From Myrica gale (lineage: Eukaryota > Streptophyta > Magnoliopsida > Fagales > Myricaceae), in contig OZ005620.1 in assembly GCA_963930655.1 (NCBI GenBank), forward strand, positions 6,153,001 through 6,217,000: DNA of 64,000 nucleotides, given 5' to 3'. Shown here in pieces: positions 52,421 to 64,000 of the stretch (positions are counted from its first letter, which is position 1; each line of letters begins with the position of its first letter). A program made the translations under genes and the position numbers. The notes under the pieces are model-generated. The model did no database searches and was not told where the DNA came from. It was given only the letters and a program-made list of their open reading frames with translations.

Positions 52421-55400
52421 AAGGGAGTTGATCCTTAAGATGGGAACATGTCCAACTGTTGCAGCGACTGCCATCAGAGTTTTTAAAAGATTGTCTTTAT
52501 GTTCCAGAAGTTCGTAGAAATTTGATAACACTTGGTTTATCTGGATATTCATTTCTTTTCAATTCCAAGCTTGTTATTAAGCTTCAAAATAAATTTGTTG
52601 CTTCTGGAATTATTTATGATGATCTTTATCTTTTGAATGTCGATAATTCTTTGAATAATGTTGAGAATGATGATTCCAGTGTGTTATACATTAAGAGGAA
52701 AAGAGATGTTAATGCAACTTACTTGTGAAATCTAAGACTTGGTCATGCCAATAATGATAGGATCAAAAGATTGGTAAGGGATGTGAAATTGCAATTTTTG
52801 AAAATTTGAGCCCTACTTACAAGGAGAGATGACCAAAAGTCATTTTACAAGAAAAGGGAATTAGAGCCACAGAAGTATTAGGATTAATATATACTGATGT
52901 TTGTGGTCCCTTCAACCACATGGCAAGATGATGTTTCTCTTATTTCATTACTTTCATTGATGACTATTCCAGGTATGGTTATCTATACCTGATGAATCAT
53001 AAATCGGAATCCTTTGAAAAGTTAAAGGAATTCCACAATGAAGTTGAGAAACAGATTGGAAAGTTCATTAAAATTATTCGTTTCGATAGGGGAGGCGAAT
53101 ACCTCTTGGATGATTTTAAAGTTTATCTTAAAAATTAAGGAATCATATCTCAACTCACACCACAAGGCACACCACAACATAATGGTGTTCCAGAGAGAAG
53201 GAATATAACCCTATTGGATATGGTTCGTTCTATGATGAACATGTCTGAATTGTCCATATCATTTTGGGGACATGCTTTGGAAACCGTTGTTTACTTGTTA
53301 AATAGGAATATTGAGTCTATCACAGGTCAATTATATTGACAAGATATTGGCTAGATTTAACATGAAAAATTCCAAGAAAGGGTTTTTACCCTTTAGACAT
53401 GGAATTCATCTCTCTAAGCAGATGTGTCCAAAAACACTTGAAGAAAGAGAGAAGAAGAGTAATTGTCATTATGATTCGGCTGTTGGGAGTCTCATGTATG
53501 TTATGCTTTGTACTAGACCGGATATCAGTCATACAGTTAGCGTTGTGAGTAGATATCAATCCAATCCAGGTCCAGAACATTGGTCAGAGTGAACCATATC
53601 CTCAAGTATTTAAGAAATACAAAACATTATTTCTTAGTGTATGGCAAAGAGATTCTGACTGTCCCGGGATATACAGATTCGAATTTTCAATCAAACATTG
53701 ATGATAGAAGATTAACATTCGGATTTGTGTTCCTTCTTGGAAAAGGAGCATTCAGTTGGAAAAGTTTCAAGCAAAGTACTACTGCTGATTCTACAACTAA
53801 GGTAGAATATGTTGCTGAAAGTGAAGCTGCAAAGGAAGTTGTGTGGATTCTTAAGTTCATTTAAGAACTTGAAGTTGATCTTTCGATTGAGGCGCTTATT
53901 CCCTTATATTGCGATAACAATGGTGCAATTGCACAGGCAGTGAAACCTAGGTTTCATTAAAGGACAAAATACATAGAACGTCGTTTTCACCTAATACGTG
54001 ATATCATATCCAGAGGTGATATCACAATGGTGAAGGTTGCATCAGCTGATAATTTAGCTGATCCATTTACAAAGCCTTTATCTCAAAAAATATTTGAGAA
54101 ACATATTAAGGATATGAGTTTGAGATATATATATGATTGAGTTTGACGTTTTGTCTTTTCCTTTATTATTTGATAATAAAAGGTTATTTGTTTTTCACAT
54201 ATATTATTGTTGTTGTGATTTTATACATAACATGAGATGTTATGTATGTAAATTTGTTCAGGTAACATTATAAAAAAATCATGCTAGAGATTAATGAATC
54301 AAAGACGGAGAATAGAATGCACACAAGCGGGATTACTGCGCGAATAAATCCTATAAAGGCCTAATAACTGGCTTAAAATATATTTTAAACACAATTTGGT
54401 ATTTGGGTGAAAGGGTACCTTGCAGCTTACTGAAGAAACAGAATAATATGAAGCTTATAGATACAAAGTTTTCCACTAGCATATTTACAAAGAACAAAAT
54501 CCTTCGTGAGGATACAACAGTAAAAGAAAATGAATACAAAAGTGGAAGTTGTCTACAACTTTCCGTCCTATACAACAGATTACAACAGTATGTACATTAG
54601 TTACCCAAAATAAAACACACTACTACAACTGATATCTAATCCACCCTCGACTCTGTGTCGGAGGTTAGGTCAATAATTTCATTTTCCCTGATATCCTCTA
54701 TCGGCGGCATCGATGGAGTAGGGACGTCATACAAAAGAGTGGAGTCAAAATCAACTAGCTCGAAATCCTCAACTAAGTGAACTGGGATTGACGGAGGGTC
54801 CTTATGGTCATTGAGACTCATACCCCACATAAACCTCAAATGAGTCAGTGACAAACGTCCAAATCGTCATCACTAGGATGTATGGGTTAGCATCCAAAAA
54901 TTCCTCGCTAAAAAAGGTCAACATCTTATACGTCCAGGGTTCGCAATCATAGTAGTACATACAAGAAAAGTAAACAAATAAAGGGGTGAGTCCTACTGAC
55001 TCAGCAAAGGAGAAAAGGGAACATGTTATGAACAATTATAATAACATGTCAATCATAAGAATTAAGCATTGATAACCATAAGCAGATTAACATAGTATGA
55101 TCGATGAAATGAAGGGATGATGCATCTGTTTCCCGATCATTTCACTTTCTTTCTTTCTTTCAGGTCATCAGAGGTGCCCTTAGTCTTTTTGTTTCACCCC
55201 GCAGAGACCGGGTTGTGCGTCCCTCCTCTCCTCTGGAACTGTCCCGTGCCCCGCCACCAGGACCCTGTCAAACGTATATTGTTTCACGCCAGGGATACCA
55301 ACCACACCTTTCAGTGGTGGCTTGCACTATCCCACTGTTGTGATCGGTACCGTCACTCTTTCATCGGACCACCTCTGAGAATGAGTTTCATTTCTGTTAT

Positions 55401-55890
55401 TTCGTTATTAGATTATCCATCCCCATAACATGATCCATGACATGATGATGCAATATGTCTCATATGCTTCAATACATGCTTCATTAAAAGTCATGTAATC
55501 AAAGACGATCCATGGATTTCACAAGGCATATGAAAATAAAGCAAATTAAATTATCAATGGATTTCATATAGCACACATATAAAAAAATGAAGAACAAAGG
55601 CCTAATATTTCCATGTTAAGTGATGTTCATGTACTATAGTCAATCATCATCTAAGTCATCATGGCTGCAACGATCTAAACATATCAACCTTAAATAGGCA
55701 AGTCCAATAACTTATACAACTTTTTCTTTTATTTTAGTGTTAAACCCAATAAGGACTGACTATATGTAAAAGAAAGGATTTTAGGGCTCTTGACTAGTTT
55801 CAAAAAAAAATCCTCCCGGACATTTTCAATTTAAAACTTTTCGAGCATGTTTTATCAAAATCTTCCGGGCACGCTTGTTAAAACTCTCCC

Positions 55891-55964
55891 GAGTAGCTAG
55901 CAAAAAGGCTCATCGGGCACGTTTATTAAAAATCTCCTGAGTAGCTAGCAAAAAGGCTCATCGG
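55891..55964. repeat. 48-bp-period direct repeat
   Basis: GAGTAGCTAGCAAAAAGGCT followed by CATCGG occurs at 55891 and again at 55939, with similar flanking words (CTCC.GAG, TTATTAAAA). Confidence 0.75.
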
Positions 55965-57189
55965 ACACTTTTCTTATTCTCGGTATTAAAACAAAAGTCC
56001 TTTCCGAGCATGCAAAACACATTCTTGGTAAAAACAAGTCATTCCCATATGTAAAAACAAAGCAATCCAACACAGATTAGGTTACTTGTCTTTTCTCATC
56101 TCATGTCAAGACAAAAGTCATTTGTTTTAGGCACAAACCGAACATTCCCAATACCCCTATGTAAGACAAACTATACACCCTTACCTTAGCTTGTTGTTGT
56201 ATGATTTTCTTGAAGGATTAAAACACCTAAAAATAGCAAGATACCATGTTAGGAAGAGAAACGTCAAAAGCTGAAGGGAAGAAAAAGTGCAGGCGAAATA
56301 CCTCACTTTTCCTCGTACTTACCACCTTTTCTTTGGTCTTTTTATTCTCTTATCCTTTGGTCAATCTCTTTGATCACCAGGTGTTTCACGTCCCTTTCCC
56401 CTCCTCTCTTTCTCTTTCAGTCAATTTCTCTTCTAATGTCGTTATCATTTTAGCCGAGTAGATCTTTGCTGACAATATAAACCGAACGTAACTCCCTGGT
56501 GAATTCCACCTGACCCATCTACTTACCCTACACTAGAGGTCTAGAGAAAATCTGTCGAATATCTTGATATAGCCAATCACAAGCAGTGACCTACTCTTCC
56601 CAACTTTCACGTTTCTTTTAACAATCATCTCATTAACTCCCTTAACATATGCGCCAATGACAAAGCACCACCTAAGAGGTTAGGTAAGATATGGTAAGGA
56701 TGCATTTATTGCCCACCACATGAGTAAGACACGTAAAAAGTAAAAAGCAAACAGAAACACGTACATGACTAAAAACAAGCCTCGGGCAATGATGCCCCGG
56801 GCATGTGCTAACTCCTGGGTCTAGGTCTCCCGAGTAGCGCTCGGGTGTCCCAATTCCCGGGCATGCTGCACTCGGTAAACCCGAGACTATCTCCCATCCT
56901 CCCTGGGTGCTTTCTACTCGGTGCCTCCGGGTGTTTCCACTTGGTAACCCCGACCCCTAACTCATGTACCCCAGAAATGTTCCCCTGGTCCCTGCTGACC
57001 CCGAGAATGTTTCCCTCTCCTTCCCGGACTTTCACAAAATACCCCTGGCCTTTACTATTTACCCCGGACTCAACTCATTTACCCCGAGACTCAAACACCT
57101 GCCCTGTCAGACCCTTAAAAAAATAAACACAAGAAAATGGGCACAACTATTATAACATATACATAAAAACTAGATTAAATAAAACGAGC

Positions 57190-57191
<2 letters not shown>

Positions 57192-57242
<51 letters not shown>
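57192..57242. repeat. (AC)n(AT)n microsatellite
   Basis: About twenty AC units run directly into AT units, close to the right edge of the 3-kb insertion. Confidence 0.95.
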
Positions 57243-57753
57243 CATACATACACACTTAGCAAACGAGTAAACAAAAGAGGGGTATTACAAGTATATACAC
57301 TGAACATGATCCGATTAAAAACGTATTTTGGAATAATCATTGTCAGGTTAAAAGTTGTTTTATCACAATTCGGTATTGTCCTTAGACATGAGATGTTTGT
57401 ATTTATTCATGTATTATGTACACATACTTTGACGTTGTCAACCGGTGATGTCCATTTAGGACTATATACGGACATGTTGGGTTGTGTGCGTTATGGATGA
57501 GTTATATGAATGTTTAACAAGGAATCCATGAATCTCTTGGAGAGACAATATATTCAGTTAGTGTTCATATAAGAGTTGAACTAAAATAAATCCGGCCGGT
57601 GTGTTTTACAAAGCTATTTTATGAATACATAAAAATATATTATATATATTTCAAAATTTTTTTATGGTCCAACTAAGTTGTGAACTAAGAAATCAAAGTT
57701 TACATGAGATAGAGTCATGAAGGTGATTTTTGGCTCTGATGACAAGTGAGAGG

Positions 57754-58371
57754 TTGTTAGAATTATGTGCCCTCGATAACCAAATAATTAATTTAGTCAT
57801 AATATCTCATATGGAATATAGATTGGTGGATTGAATTAATTGTATGTAAAAGAACATATTTACAATAATCTCAAATTTCAGGGGTCAATTATAATATGTT
57901 GATGAACTTGATTGTAATTAGTAGAAGCCTTAAATTTTATTAGAAGAAGAGTTCTTCAGTTTTATCTTACGGCTGGAATTTGAGATCCCTAAGGATCCTA
58001 TGTCTCATGCTCTCTCTATGGTTTTCCAAGGTCTATAAAATATAACTGTTATATTCAAGGGGCTGACCATCAGAACCTATTAGAGAATTCCCAAAAAGAT
58101 AGAGTGATATAAATCCCTTAGGAGACAACGCATCTGAGTTGTTCTTCTGAATTGCTGGAGTTTTGAATTGAATCGTAAAACGACTTGAGATTTGTGGATT
58201 CTTGAATTCTTGTATCAGGTAGGTAATCGAATCCGCAATTGCAATTATAATCCTGATTGATGTTTTGTTGAAAACTTGTTGTTTGTTTTAGTTTAATTCC
58301 GCATAAACTATCAAAGGTGAGGGTATAAAATGAGCAAGTTAAGGAATCCAAGGGTCCTTCCGGACTCTTAC
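57754..58371 (+). repeat. candidate 3' LTR of the copia element
   Basis: Starts TGTTAGAATTATGTGCC after a purine-rich ACAAGTGAGAGG and ends near CTTACA, with the TG...CA form and about 618 bases. No second copy is in the window to confirm it. Confidence 0.55.
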
Positions 58372-58520
58372 ATTAGAACAAGAAGATACAAGAGGACAAA
58401 GGCGTTTAAAAACCTTATACTCGACTACTTATAATGTCTTCCCCCCGGGGAAACCAATAAGTTGCAATTCCTCCGATCTTTCACTCTTGATTTGTCTAAT
58501 TAAAAAGATTCGTGATGAAG

Positions 58521-58759
58521 GGAAATGATTCTCTCTTAAGAGGGAATTATCTAATGGGTCATAACATACCATTGGATGGATGACAACACATTAATGAATC
58601 CATTCAATGGTCTGTATTAAAATGTCAAAATAATACAAAATGAAAAAAAAATAATGGACATAATATAGACCATTGGATGAATTCATTAATGTGTTGTCAT
58701 CTATCCAATGACCTATTATGACCCATTAGTCAATCCCTATTAGGAGGGAATCCAAGTCC
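58521..58759. mobile_element. Mutator-like MITE hairpin (239 bp, 10-bp TSD)
   Basis: Flanked by perfect CGTGATGAAG at 58511-58520 and 58760-58769. The left end reads GGAAATGATTCTCTCTTAAG and the right end, reverse-complemented, GGACTTGGATTCCCTCCTAA. The arms continue through ACTAATGGGTCATAA-type sequence and CATTGGATGGATGACAACAC to a short A-rich loop near 58640. Size, end sequence and duplication length match the MITE at 25128-25368. Confidence 0.8.
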
Positions 58760-58769
58760 CGTGATGAAG

Positions 58770-59640
58770 GACGTAGACAGTAGCTTAATTTAATAGGGTG
58801 GGCACAAATCTGTATTATTAAAAAAAAGTTGTTCCAATCAAATTTTGATGCCAGCTAGATGTAGGCCCTGCATGTAGTTTTCTTTTAGGTGGTGTGCACC
58901 GAATCGGTCCACATTCTCGTGAGCAGTTAGTCTGAAACTCGTCCAAAAACAAGAGCATCAATCCTACATCCATGTCATTCCAACTTGGACGACCCTCCAA
59001 CCAAACTGGCCCCCAGGAGACAAGTAAAACAAAAGTCGGTAATGTAAAACTTTCAAGGTGACAAAATCCCTTTCGGTTAAGAAGAGCTTTTCATGACATT
59101 CAACTCCAACTACTCAGTGATTATCATTACTTCCAACAGACTACTTCCCCGAAAATGACAAGCTTTGTATTATCTTATTTCTTAATTTCTTTTGGCAGAA
59201 GGTGTTTTTATTCGTATTTATTAGTTATACTATTCGCTGCATAATTTTGCCTTGCTAACAATGTTTCGTTTTACTTTTTTTTTAACAAATATTGCATACT
59301 CTAAAATCTGGAAGCCAAAGGTTCAGGAATACAAAACAAAACTGGAAGCTAAAGAAAATGAGACCCATAGAGGATAATACGAACATCATAAGGCAAAAGA
59401 AGCAGCTTAGGAAAAAGCCAGGCACGATTAGGGGAAAAAGAAAACGCATAAACAGCAAAATTTGGACAGGATAGCTTGCACGTGTCAAAGAAATTGCGGG
59501 ACTACACTCGTGGGGTCCGGTGGGGTGAGAACAGCGATGCACATAATGCGTTTTTGCAGGACCAATATAGTGGTTATATATAATCTAATCACTTTCTTTT
59601 AAGTTAAGTTATTTAACCCAATTATCAAGGACGCTCTCCA
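58770..59640. other. intergenic with a polyA-type retroelement trace
   Basis: At about 59275-59480 a T run followed by TTAACAAATATTGCATACTC looks like the 3' end, on the minus strand, of a LINE or SINE copy, similar in layout to 47494-48230. No other feature seen before the ALDH promoter. Confidence 0.35.
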
Positions 59641-59642
59641 CA

Positions 59643-59650
59643 TATATAAA
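59643..59650 (+). promoter_or_regulatory. TATA box of the ALDH2B gene
   Basis: TATATAAA lies 111 bases upstream of the ATG at 59761, leaving a leader of about 80 bases. This is a standard plant core-promoter arrangement. Confidence 0.65.
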
Positions 59651-59760
59651 GGTGACAGTCCGAGAGACAGACATGAGAGTTCTATCCCAACTTTTAGCCT
59701 CAAAGCACAGCACTCTGTTTTATCGTTAAAGAGCCCAAGGCTTCGAGGTAATCTGTGGCC

Positions 59761-62700
59761 ATGGCTGCTCGCAGGCTCTCCTCGCTGCTGCCTCGCTCTC
59801 TTTCTGCTTCCGGATCTGCTTCTCTGCTTTCCTCCCTAGGTGACCGTTCCCACCTTGCTCTCCTTGATCAGTTTTCACTTTCACTCTGCATGAAGATGAT
59901 TGCTTGTGATTTCTATTATTCTGCTGCTTTTTCTCTGTCTCGTTTGGCATGCGTGATGCCATCTCTGAGTATTCATCATGGTCAAAATTTTGTTAATGTA
60001 TAATGTTGGAGTTTGTCTCACATCGGGGTGGAAGAGGTTGCTGGTTAATTTATAAGTGTGAGGGAAAACATCACCTTTTGAGCTAGTTTTTGGGATTAAA
60101 AAGGTCCAAGACCACTCATCACTGGTATCAAGTTTACCAACAAGCTTCAGACCCAATAGTCTATAGGAGAAACGAGTTATCTTCACCCAACCTAAGGCCC
60201 GATGTGTGAGGGGAGTTTTTGGAGTTAAAAAGGTCCAAGACCATCCATCACTTATATCGGAGCTCAGGTTTACCAACAAGCCTCAGACCCAATAGTCTAT
60301 GGGAGAAACGGGTTGTCTTCACCCAACCCAAGGCCCGATGTGTGAGGGAGAAGACTGTTGAGGTTTGTCCCATATCGTTTGTGAAAGAGGTTGATGGTCA
60401 GTTTATAAGTGTGAGGGAAAACTCCATCTTTTGAGCTAACTTTTGGGGTTGAGAAGGCTCAAGACCACCTAACATAACATATAAAGGTTTGCTGGGAATT
60501 TTAGCAGTGAAAGCTTCGCAAGCTTGGAACTTTTTTGGTCTAAGCTCGTATTTTCGTTGAAACAGCACTACGGAAAAGAAAGACCTACAATTATGCATCA
60601 AATATCCTGTTTGCCTTTTTAAAATCCTTTTCAATTTATAAGGAATGAGAAAAGAGAATTGTAAAAATGACTTTCAAGCAGCCTGATACAAATATCCATC
60701 TTACTTGGGTCCGATGATGATGAAAGAAGATCGGTAAAGGACTAGGTACAATAATTCCGAATTTTTCAGTGATGGGGTTCCTTCTTATTAGAGGTTATTT
60801 AAAAGCACAGGGTAAGGCCAATGACTCGTATTAAAATACCCTAACTAAAAGCAGAAAAAAGATTTAAGTAAATATACAGTTTGGTGCCTATTGAAAGTAA
60901 TCAAATACCACAATTGTAGACCAGAAGTGCGATGCGATCCTTTTCCCTTGCTATTTATTTTTGTTGTGTACCTGGGTATGTGATCTTCAGGGAAAACTTC
61001 TGGTTGGGGGAGATGCATCAAGAGGTTTACAACTGCTTCAGTGGCCCAGGAATTAATCACTCCACCTGTTCAGATAAGTTACACCCAGAATCTGATTAAT
61101 GGCCAGTTTGTAGACGCTGCATCAGGTAAATTTGTTTTATTGGATATGTGGCTTTGCTTTCTTTCTCTTTCATAAAGTACTTGATCCAATTGATATGATT
61201 CAAAATTCTGTCACTGATAGTGCATATGATGGAGTTATGTGGCCTTCCCATTGTTCTCAGGAAAAACATTTCCAACATATGACCCTCGAACTGGGGAAGC
61301 GATTGCCCATGTTGCTGAGGGGGATGCAGAAGACATTAACCGTGCTGTAGCTGCTGCTCGAAAGGCATTCGATGAGGGACCATGGCCAAGGATGACTGCT
61401 TATGTGAGAAGAATCCACCTTCTCCTCCTAGTTTGCTTTGCTGTTTAGTCTAGATAAATCTTATTGAGTGACAACGCATTTGCGCCAATATATTCTCTTC
61501 AGGAAAGATCGCGGATATTGTTGCGATTTGCTGATTTGGTTGAGAAACACACTGAAGAGCTTGCAGCTCTGGAAACATGGAACAACGGGAAGCCTTATGA
61601 ACAGTCTGCCAAATCTGAATTACCATTGCTTGCACGTCTATTTCGATACTATGCTGGTGAGATCAGTAGAGCTAGTCGAATACTATTTGCTTGTAGCATA
61701 GGTAAGTTGTATTCTTCTAATGCTTCCCCTCTGTATTGATCAGGCTGGGCAGATAAAATTCACGGTCTAACAGTTCCAGCTGATGGAGATTATCATGTGC
61801 AAACATTGCATGAGCCAATTGGAGTTGCAGGACAAATCATTCCCTGGAACTTTCCTCTTATCATGTTTGCCTGGAAAGTTGGGCCTGCTCTAGCGTGTGG
61901 TAACACTATTGTGTTGAAGACAGCAGAACAAACACCTTTGACTGCTCTCTTTGCAGGAAAGCTATTCCATGAGGTATGTTTGTTTAGAGCAAATGCATAT
62001 CTTTTCTTTGGAAATCCTAAGGTATCATCGTGTAATCTATTCTACATCCTTTGTGACAGGCTGGTCTTCCTGCAGGTGTTTTAAATGTTGTCTCTGGCTT
62101 TGGTCCAACTGCTGGTTCCGCGCTTGCCAGCCATATGGATGTGGACAAGGTAAGTTGAAAGGATAGTTCTACAAGTTATAACTTGTGTCCAGTTGTATCT
62201 GTATCTGACGAGTCACTTGTATTGAGAGCTGCCTCATCTGATCTTCAGAATTATTTTTCTACCCTGCTATCCATCAATTTTGACCTCTAATCATAACAAA
62301 TATATACTTTCATTGCCACAGTCTGCAAGGATGCTAGCCTTCATGTGTTTCACACCACTGTCTATATATCACACTCTTAAATTCTCTGATTTGGAAAATT
62401 AAAGCAATAATCTTATTTTGGATATGTTCACATCCTGAAACCATTACCAATGTTTTTGCAGCTAGCTTTCACAGGGTCAACTGACACAGGAAAAATTGTA
62501 CTTGAGTTGGCTGCAAGAAGCAATCTCAAGCCGGTAACACTAGAGCTAGGAGGTAAATCACCTTTCATAGTGTGTGAGGATGCGGATGTTGATAAGGCTG
62601 TGGAGCTTGCACACTTTGCTCTTTTCTTCAATCAGGTTTGTTCAAACAATTATCTCACAGAGATGGATTTATAGGTGCAAACGCTATAATTAATAGCTAA

Positions 62701-63840
62701 AAAAATGCTTTAATTAATAGATAAATGCTCTATTGTCTCCAGGGGCAGTGTTGCTGTGCTGGGTCTCGTACCTTTGTACATGAACGGATATATGATGAGT
62801 TCATAGAGAAAGCAAAGGCACGTGCTATGAGACGTATTGTTGGAGATCCCTTCAAGAAAGGTGTGGAACAAGGTCCTCAGGTACTGAGAGATGAGGCTGA
62901 CATGGTTGGCAGAATATTATGAGCTAAATTTATTTTGTGTGATTAAGCAAGTCATGCTATTTCTGTACCTTGTGAAAATGACAGATCGACCCGGAGCAAT
63001 TTGAGAAAGTCCTTAGGTACATCAAATCTGGAGTCCAAAGCAATGCCACCCTTTTGTGTGGAGGCGATCGATTAGGCTCCAAAGGGCACTTTATTCAGCC
63101 CACTGTCTTCGCAAATGTTCAGGTACTAATAATTGCTCTCGGTTAATATACTCAACCATTATGCTTGAAAGATCGTGTAGTGTAACGTGAATTTGATATT
63201 TCCATAAACCAGGATGATATGTTGATAGCAAAGGAGGAGATCTTTGGCCCAGTGCAATCCATCCTGAAATTCAAGTGAGTTTAGAACTTCAATCTGATAA
63301 AATTTTCATAAACACTTCCATCCTTTGCAATACTATGTTATCATATTCTGAAAATAGATGCTATGGCAGAAGCATATTTCCCAAAGGCAACGCTATTTGT
63401 GGAAGTTTATTGTAAAAAAAAAAAAAGAAGAAGACAAAACACACACACACATTAAGAACACCACGGAAAAGAAACTGTAAACTGGTTGCAGACCAACAAA
63501 GAAAAAAGAGTCTTTACTAGTAATTATACCTAAACATCTCCTCTTAAATTTTGGGTTCTATGTCAGGGATAATGAAGAAGCAGTACGGAGGGCAAATACA
63601 ACCCGATATGGTCTAGCTGCAGGAGTTTTTACTAAAAGCTTGGACACCGCCAACATGATCACCCGAGCACTAAGAGTTGGTACTGTTTGGGTTAATTGTT
63701 TCGATGTGTTTGACGCTGCAATTCCTTTTGGTGGGTACAAGATGAGTGGTATAGGCAGGGAGAAGGGAATCTACAGCCTTAAAAACTACTTGCAAGTTAA
63801 GGCTATTGTTACTCCTTTGAAGAAGCCAGCGTGGTTGTAA
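59761..63840 (+). CDS. ALDH2B: mitochondrial aldehyde dehydrogenase, family 2 member B
   Basis: Eleven exons: 59761-59839, 60991-61125, 61261-61403, 61503-61656, 61744-61973, 62060-62149, 62462-62635, 62743-62880, 62985-63122, 63213-63274, 63567-63840. All junctions keep phase and give 538 residues, the length I recall for Arabidopsis ALDH2B4. The N-terminus ([20 protein letters not shown]) is Ser/Arg-rich without acids, a mitochondrial presequence. The body holds the NAD-binding [20 protein letters not shown] and GSTDTGK, the general base in LELGGKSPF, the catalytic cysteine in GQCCCAGSR, and EIFGPVQ. It oxidises acetaldehyde and other aldehydes with NAD+ in the matrix, as in the pyruvate dehydrogenase bypass and male fertility (the rf2 family). 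No lesions; intron 1 carries a TRIM element. Confidence 0.96.
60004..60479 (+). mobile_element. TRIM retrotransposon in ALDH2B intron 1 (5-bp TSD)
   Basis: LTR-like repeats 60004-60122 and 60356-60479 start TGTTG and the right one ends AACA. A perfect 5-bp duplication TATAA flanks the whole (59999-60003, 60480-60484). TGGTATCA at 60123-60130 directly after the left repeat is a Met-tRNA primer-binding site, and a purine-rich GAGGGAGAAGAC precedes the right repeat. The interior is partly duplicated: 60129-60212 and 60267-60348 are near copies. A fragment of LTR end (GGTCCAAGACCATCCATCAC, 60225-60252 region) lies between them. There is no coding capacity, as expected for this class. Confidence 0.85.
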
Positions 63841-64000
63841 GTGTACTCTCAGTTCCACCATGTTGCAGTCTCTCACCTTTCCTGTTTTAAATAAGAGACA
63901 GCTTCCAATGATCAGCATGTAATTAAGGAGTAGAGAGTAAGAGCAACAACTTCCTCAAGAGAACTTGTTTGTTCATATGTGTCTATATGAAATGCTAGTG
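63841..64000 (+). other. ALDH2B 3' UTR
   Basis: Immediately downstream of the TAA stop, in the transcript direction; the window ends before a clear polyadenylation site. Confidence 0.55.

Larger units (their letters stand above)
54260..57290. mobile_element. unclassified ~3-kb insertion inside the copia 3' region
   Basis: The copia 3' tail stops near 54260 (TTGTTCAGGTAAC) and appears to resume near 57295 (ACTGAACATGATCC, then sequence leading to the 3' LTR). The insert has a GC-richer segment at 55190-55380 and CCCGGG/CCCGAG-rich degenerate repeats at 56780-57110. A minus-strand frame at 54636-54854 ends with an acidic DLTSDTESRVD tail. A large non-autonomous LTR element is possible; no LTR pair was found. 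Confidence 0.4.
51070..58371 (+). mobile_element. decayed copia retrotransposon with nested insertions
   Basis: Order: gag remnants (51084-51880: RILDDNRLTGPNYIDCK, MVEGSQVQDYVLKMI), zinc knuckle (CFHCGKP then a frameshift into DHWKRNC, about 51897-51935), and a protease start (WCVNSGSTYHICNML, 52041). Then an inserted CGG-rich piece (about 52120-52420), GAG-pre-integrase (DCLYVPEVRRNLI, 52468-52800) and integrase (FDRGGEYLLDDFKVYL, TPQGTPQHNGVPERRN, 52880-53312). An abrupt junction leads into the RNase H half (YIDKILARFNM, 53332; YVAESEAAKEVVWI; DPFTKPLS). After a 3-kb unrelated insert comes the 3' tail and LTR. Multiple stops; no function expected. The 5' LTR was not found. Confidence 0.8.

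Overview
This is a plant nuclear window, most likely from a woody eudicot. The support is AT-rich GT-AG introns, spliced genes whose closest relatives are angiosperm families, and about half the window made of transposable-element debris. No CRISPR, phage, operon or other prokaryotic feature is present. All exon boundaries were assigned by eye from GT/AG sites, reading phase and family conservation.

Region by region: (1) 82-3838 (+) is the 3' five-sixths of an RDR2-type RNA-dependent RNA polymerase; its 5' end lies outside the window. (2) 7354-7803 (-) is a small plant protein of unknown function with an in-frame stop 25 codons before the next stop. (3) 9918-11344 (-) is a three-exon RNase III-domain protein like NUCLEAR FUSION DEFECTIVE 2. 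(4) 12594-15486 (-) is a class II trehalose-6-phosphate synthase-like protein (851 aa) with a probable intron in its long leader. (5) 17.8-25.4 kb is a transposon-rich intergenic block with a SINE, a 2.2-kb hAT-like element with an 8-bp target duplication, and a neighbouring Mutator-like MITE. (6) 25909-29016 (+) is a four-exon multi-span membrane protein of unknown function. (7) 31.8-36.7 kb is a copia (SIRE-like) retrotransposon remnant without pol, whose 3' LTR carries a MITE. (8) 36.8-39.5 kb (-) is a spermidine-synthase-like gene with a one-base frameshift and a lost splice donor. (9) 40939-46064 (+) is a group III cyclic-nucleotide-gated channel with a tiny overlapping upstream ORF. (10) 46-59 kb is repeats: a LINE-like piece, a 0.9-kb fold-back element with reiterated GC-rich palindromes, and a decayed copia element with nested insertions and a deleted reverse transcriptase. 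(11) 59761-63840 (+) is a complete 11-exon mitochondrial ALDH2B-type aldehyde dehydrogenase carrying a TRIM retrotransposon in intron 1.

The genes do not form a functional cluster; each belongs to a separate pathway (RNA-directed DNA methylation, sugar signalling, polyamines, Ca2+ channels, aldehyde detoxification). No new multi-gene system is claimed. The most unusual material is in the repeats: several fold-back elements whose arms are built from reiterated short units, one enclosing about six copies of a GC-rich palindrome, and an adjacent pair of DNA transposons sharing one target sequence. Two gene-level lesions (spermidine synthase and the small stress-type protein) and the channel's uORF also merit checking.
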